Assembly (NCBI GenBank): GCA_050330955.1
Contig: JBHJHJ010000111.1
Coordinates: 1 to 14,128 of the forward strand
Length of the DNA stretch: 14,128 nt
DNA from: JBCCAG01 sp050330955
GTDB taxonomy: Bacteria; Cyanobacteriota; Cyanobacteriia; CAKZMO01
Direction of reading: 5' to 3'
The notes beneath the pieces are model-generated. The model was not told where the DNA came from, made no database searches, and was given only the letters and a program-made list of their open reading frames with translations. The position numbers were made by a program, and so were the translations under genes. Of this stretch, positions 14,050 through 14,128 are shown piece by piece (positions within the stretch are counted from its first letter, which is position 1; the number at the start of each line of letters is the position of its first letter).

Positions 14050-14128
14050 AAGCGAACGTTAGATACGGGGCACTAAATTAGTAGGCTGAGGAAGCAAAAT
14101 AGACGACAGCCACAGTGTTTGTGGGCGA

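Noticed and set aside
13973..14128. Cobalamin riboswitch upstream of hupE
   Set aside because: B12 control of hupE is known in some bacteria, but the available upstream bases contain no recognisable B12 box and the only CACTG-like word does not fit. The leader could extend past the window, so this is not final.

Overview
The window looks like a piece of chromosome from a cyanobacterium. The octamer GCGATCGC (HIP1), the hallmark over-represented palindrome of cyanobacteria, occurs about twenty times, spread over almost all the genes. Several families here are also common in filamentous cyanobacteria (RTX proteins, DUF2079 membrane proteins, RND pumps with a lipoprotein adaptor). A Leptolyngbya/Nodosilinea-type organism would fit, but that is a guess from general gene style. 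No rRNA, tRNA, CRISPR array, insertion sequence or phage gene is visible.

Layout. (1) 1-1383, minus: the N-terminal 461 residues of a secreted calcium-binding protein with a cadherin/VCBS-like segment, a C-type lectin fold, an E-T-P linker and RTX nonapeptide repeats; it runs off the left edge. (2) 1384-2227: an AT-rich stretch without a convincing gene or any HIP1 site, holding several palindromes. (3) 2228-3886/3925, minus: a polytopic DUF2079 membrane protein, divergent from (4) 4042-8648, plus: an RND efflux pair (lipoprotein membrane-fusion subunit, then a 1088-residue permease). No outer-membrane TolC-like partner lies in the window. (5) 8755-10791, minus: NAD-dependent DNA ligase LigA, converging on the RND operon. 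(6) 10988-13951, minus: a urate-catabolism neighbourhood, in transcription order a HupE/UreJ metal-transporter-like protein, a DUF1348 (SnoaL-like) protein, the FAD-dependent urate hydroxylase HpxO, and 5-hydroxyisourate hydrolase.

How the genes fit together. HpxO and HIU hydrolase carry out consecutive steps: urate to 5-hydroxyisourate, then to OHCU. The next enzyme, OHCU decarboxylase, is not here. If the pathway continues to urea, the cell would need nickel for urease, which gives a possible but unproven reason for a HupE/UreJ protein next door. A good intrinsic terminator after hupE suggests that it is transcribed separately from the genes downstream.

I see no clear new defence or mobile system. 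The best candidates for a second look are the lectin-RTX protein, the roughly 30-residue extra loop in the RND permease, the urate/DUF1348/HupE neighbourhood, two genes with short tandem duplications across their start regions, and two small clusters of hairpin repeats (11369-11493 and 14014-14049).
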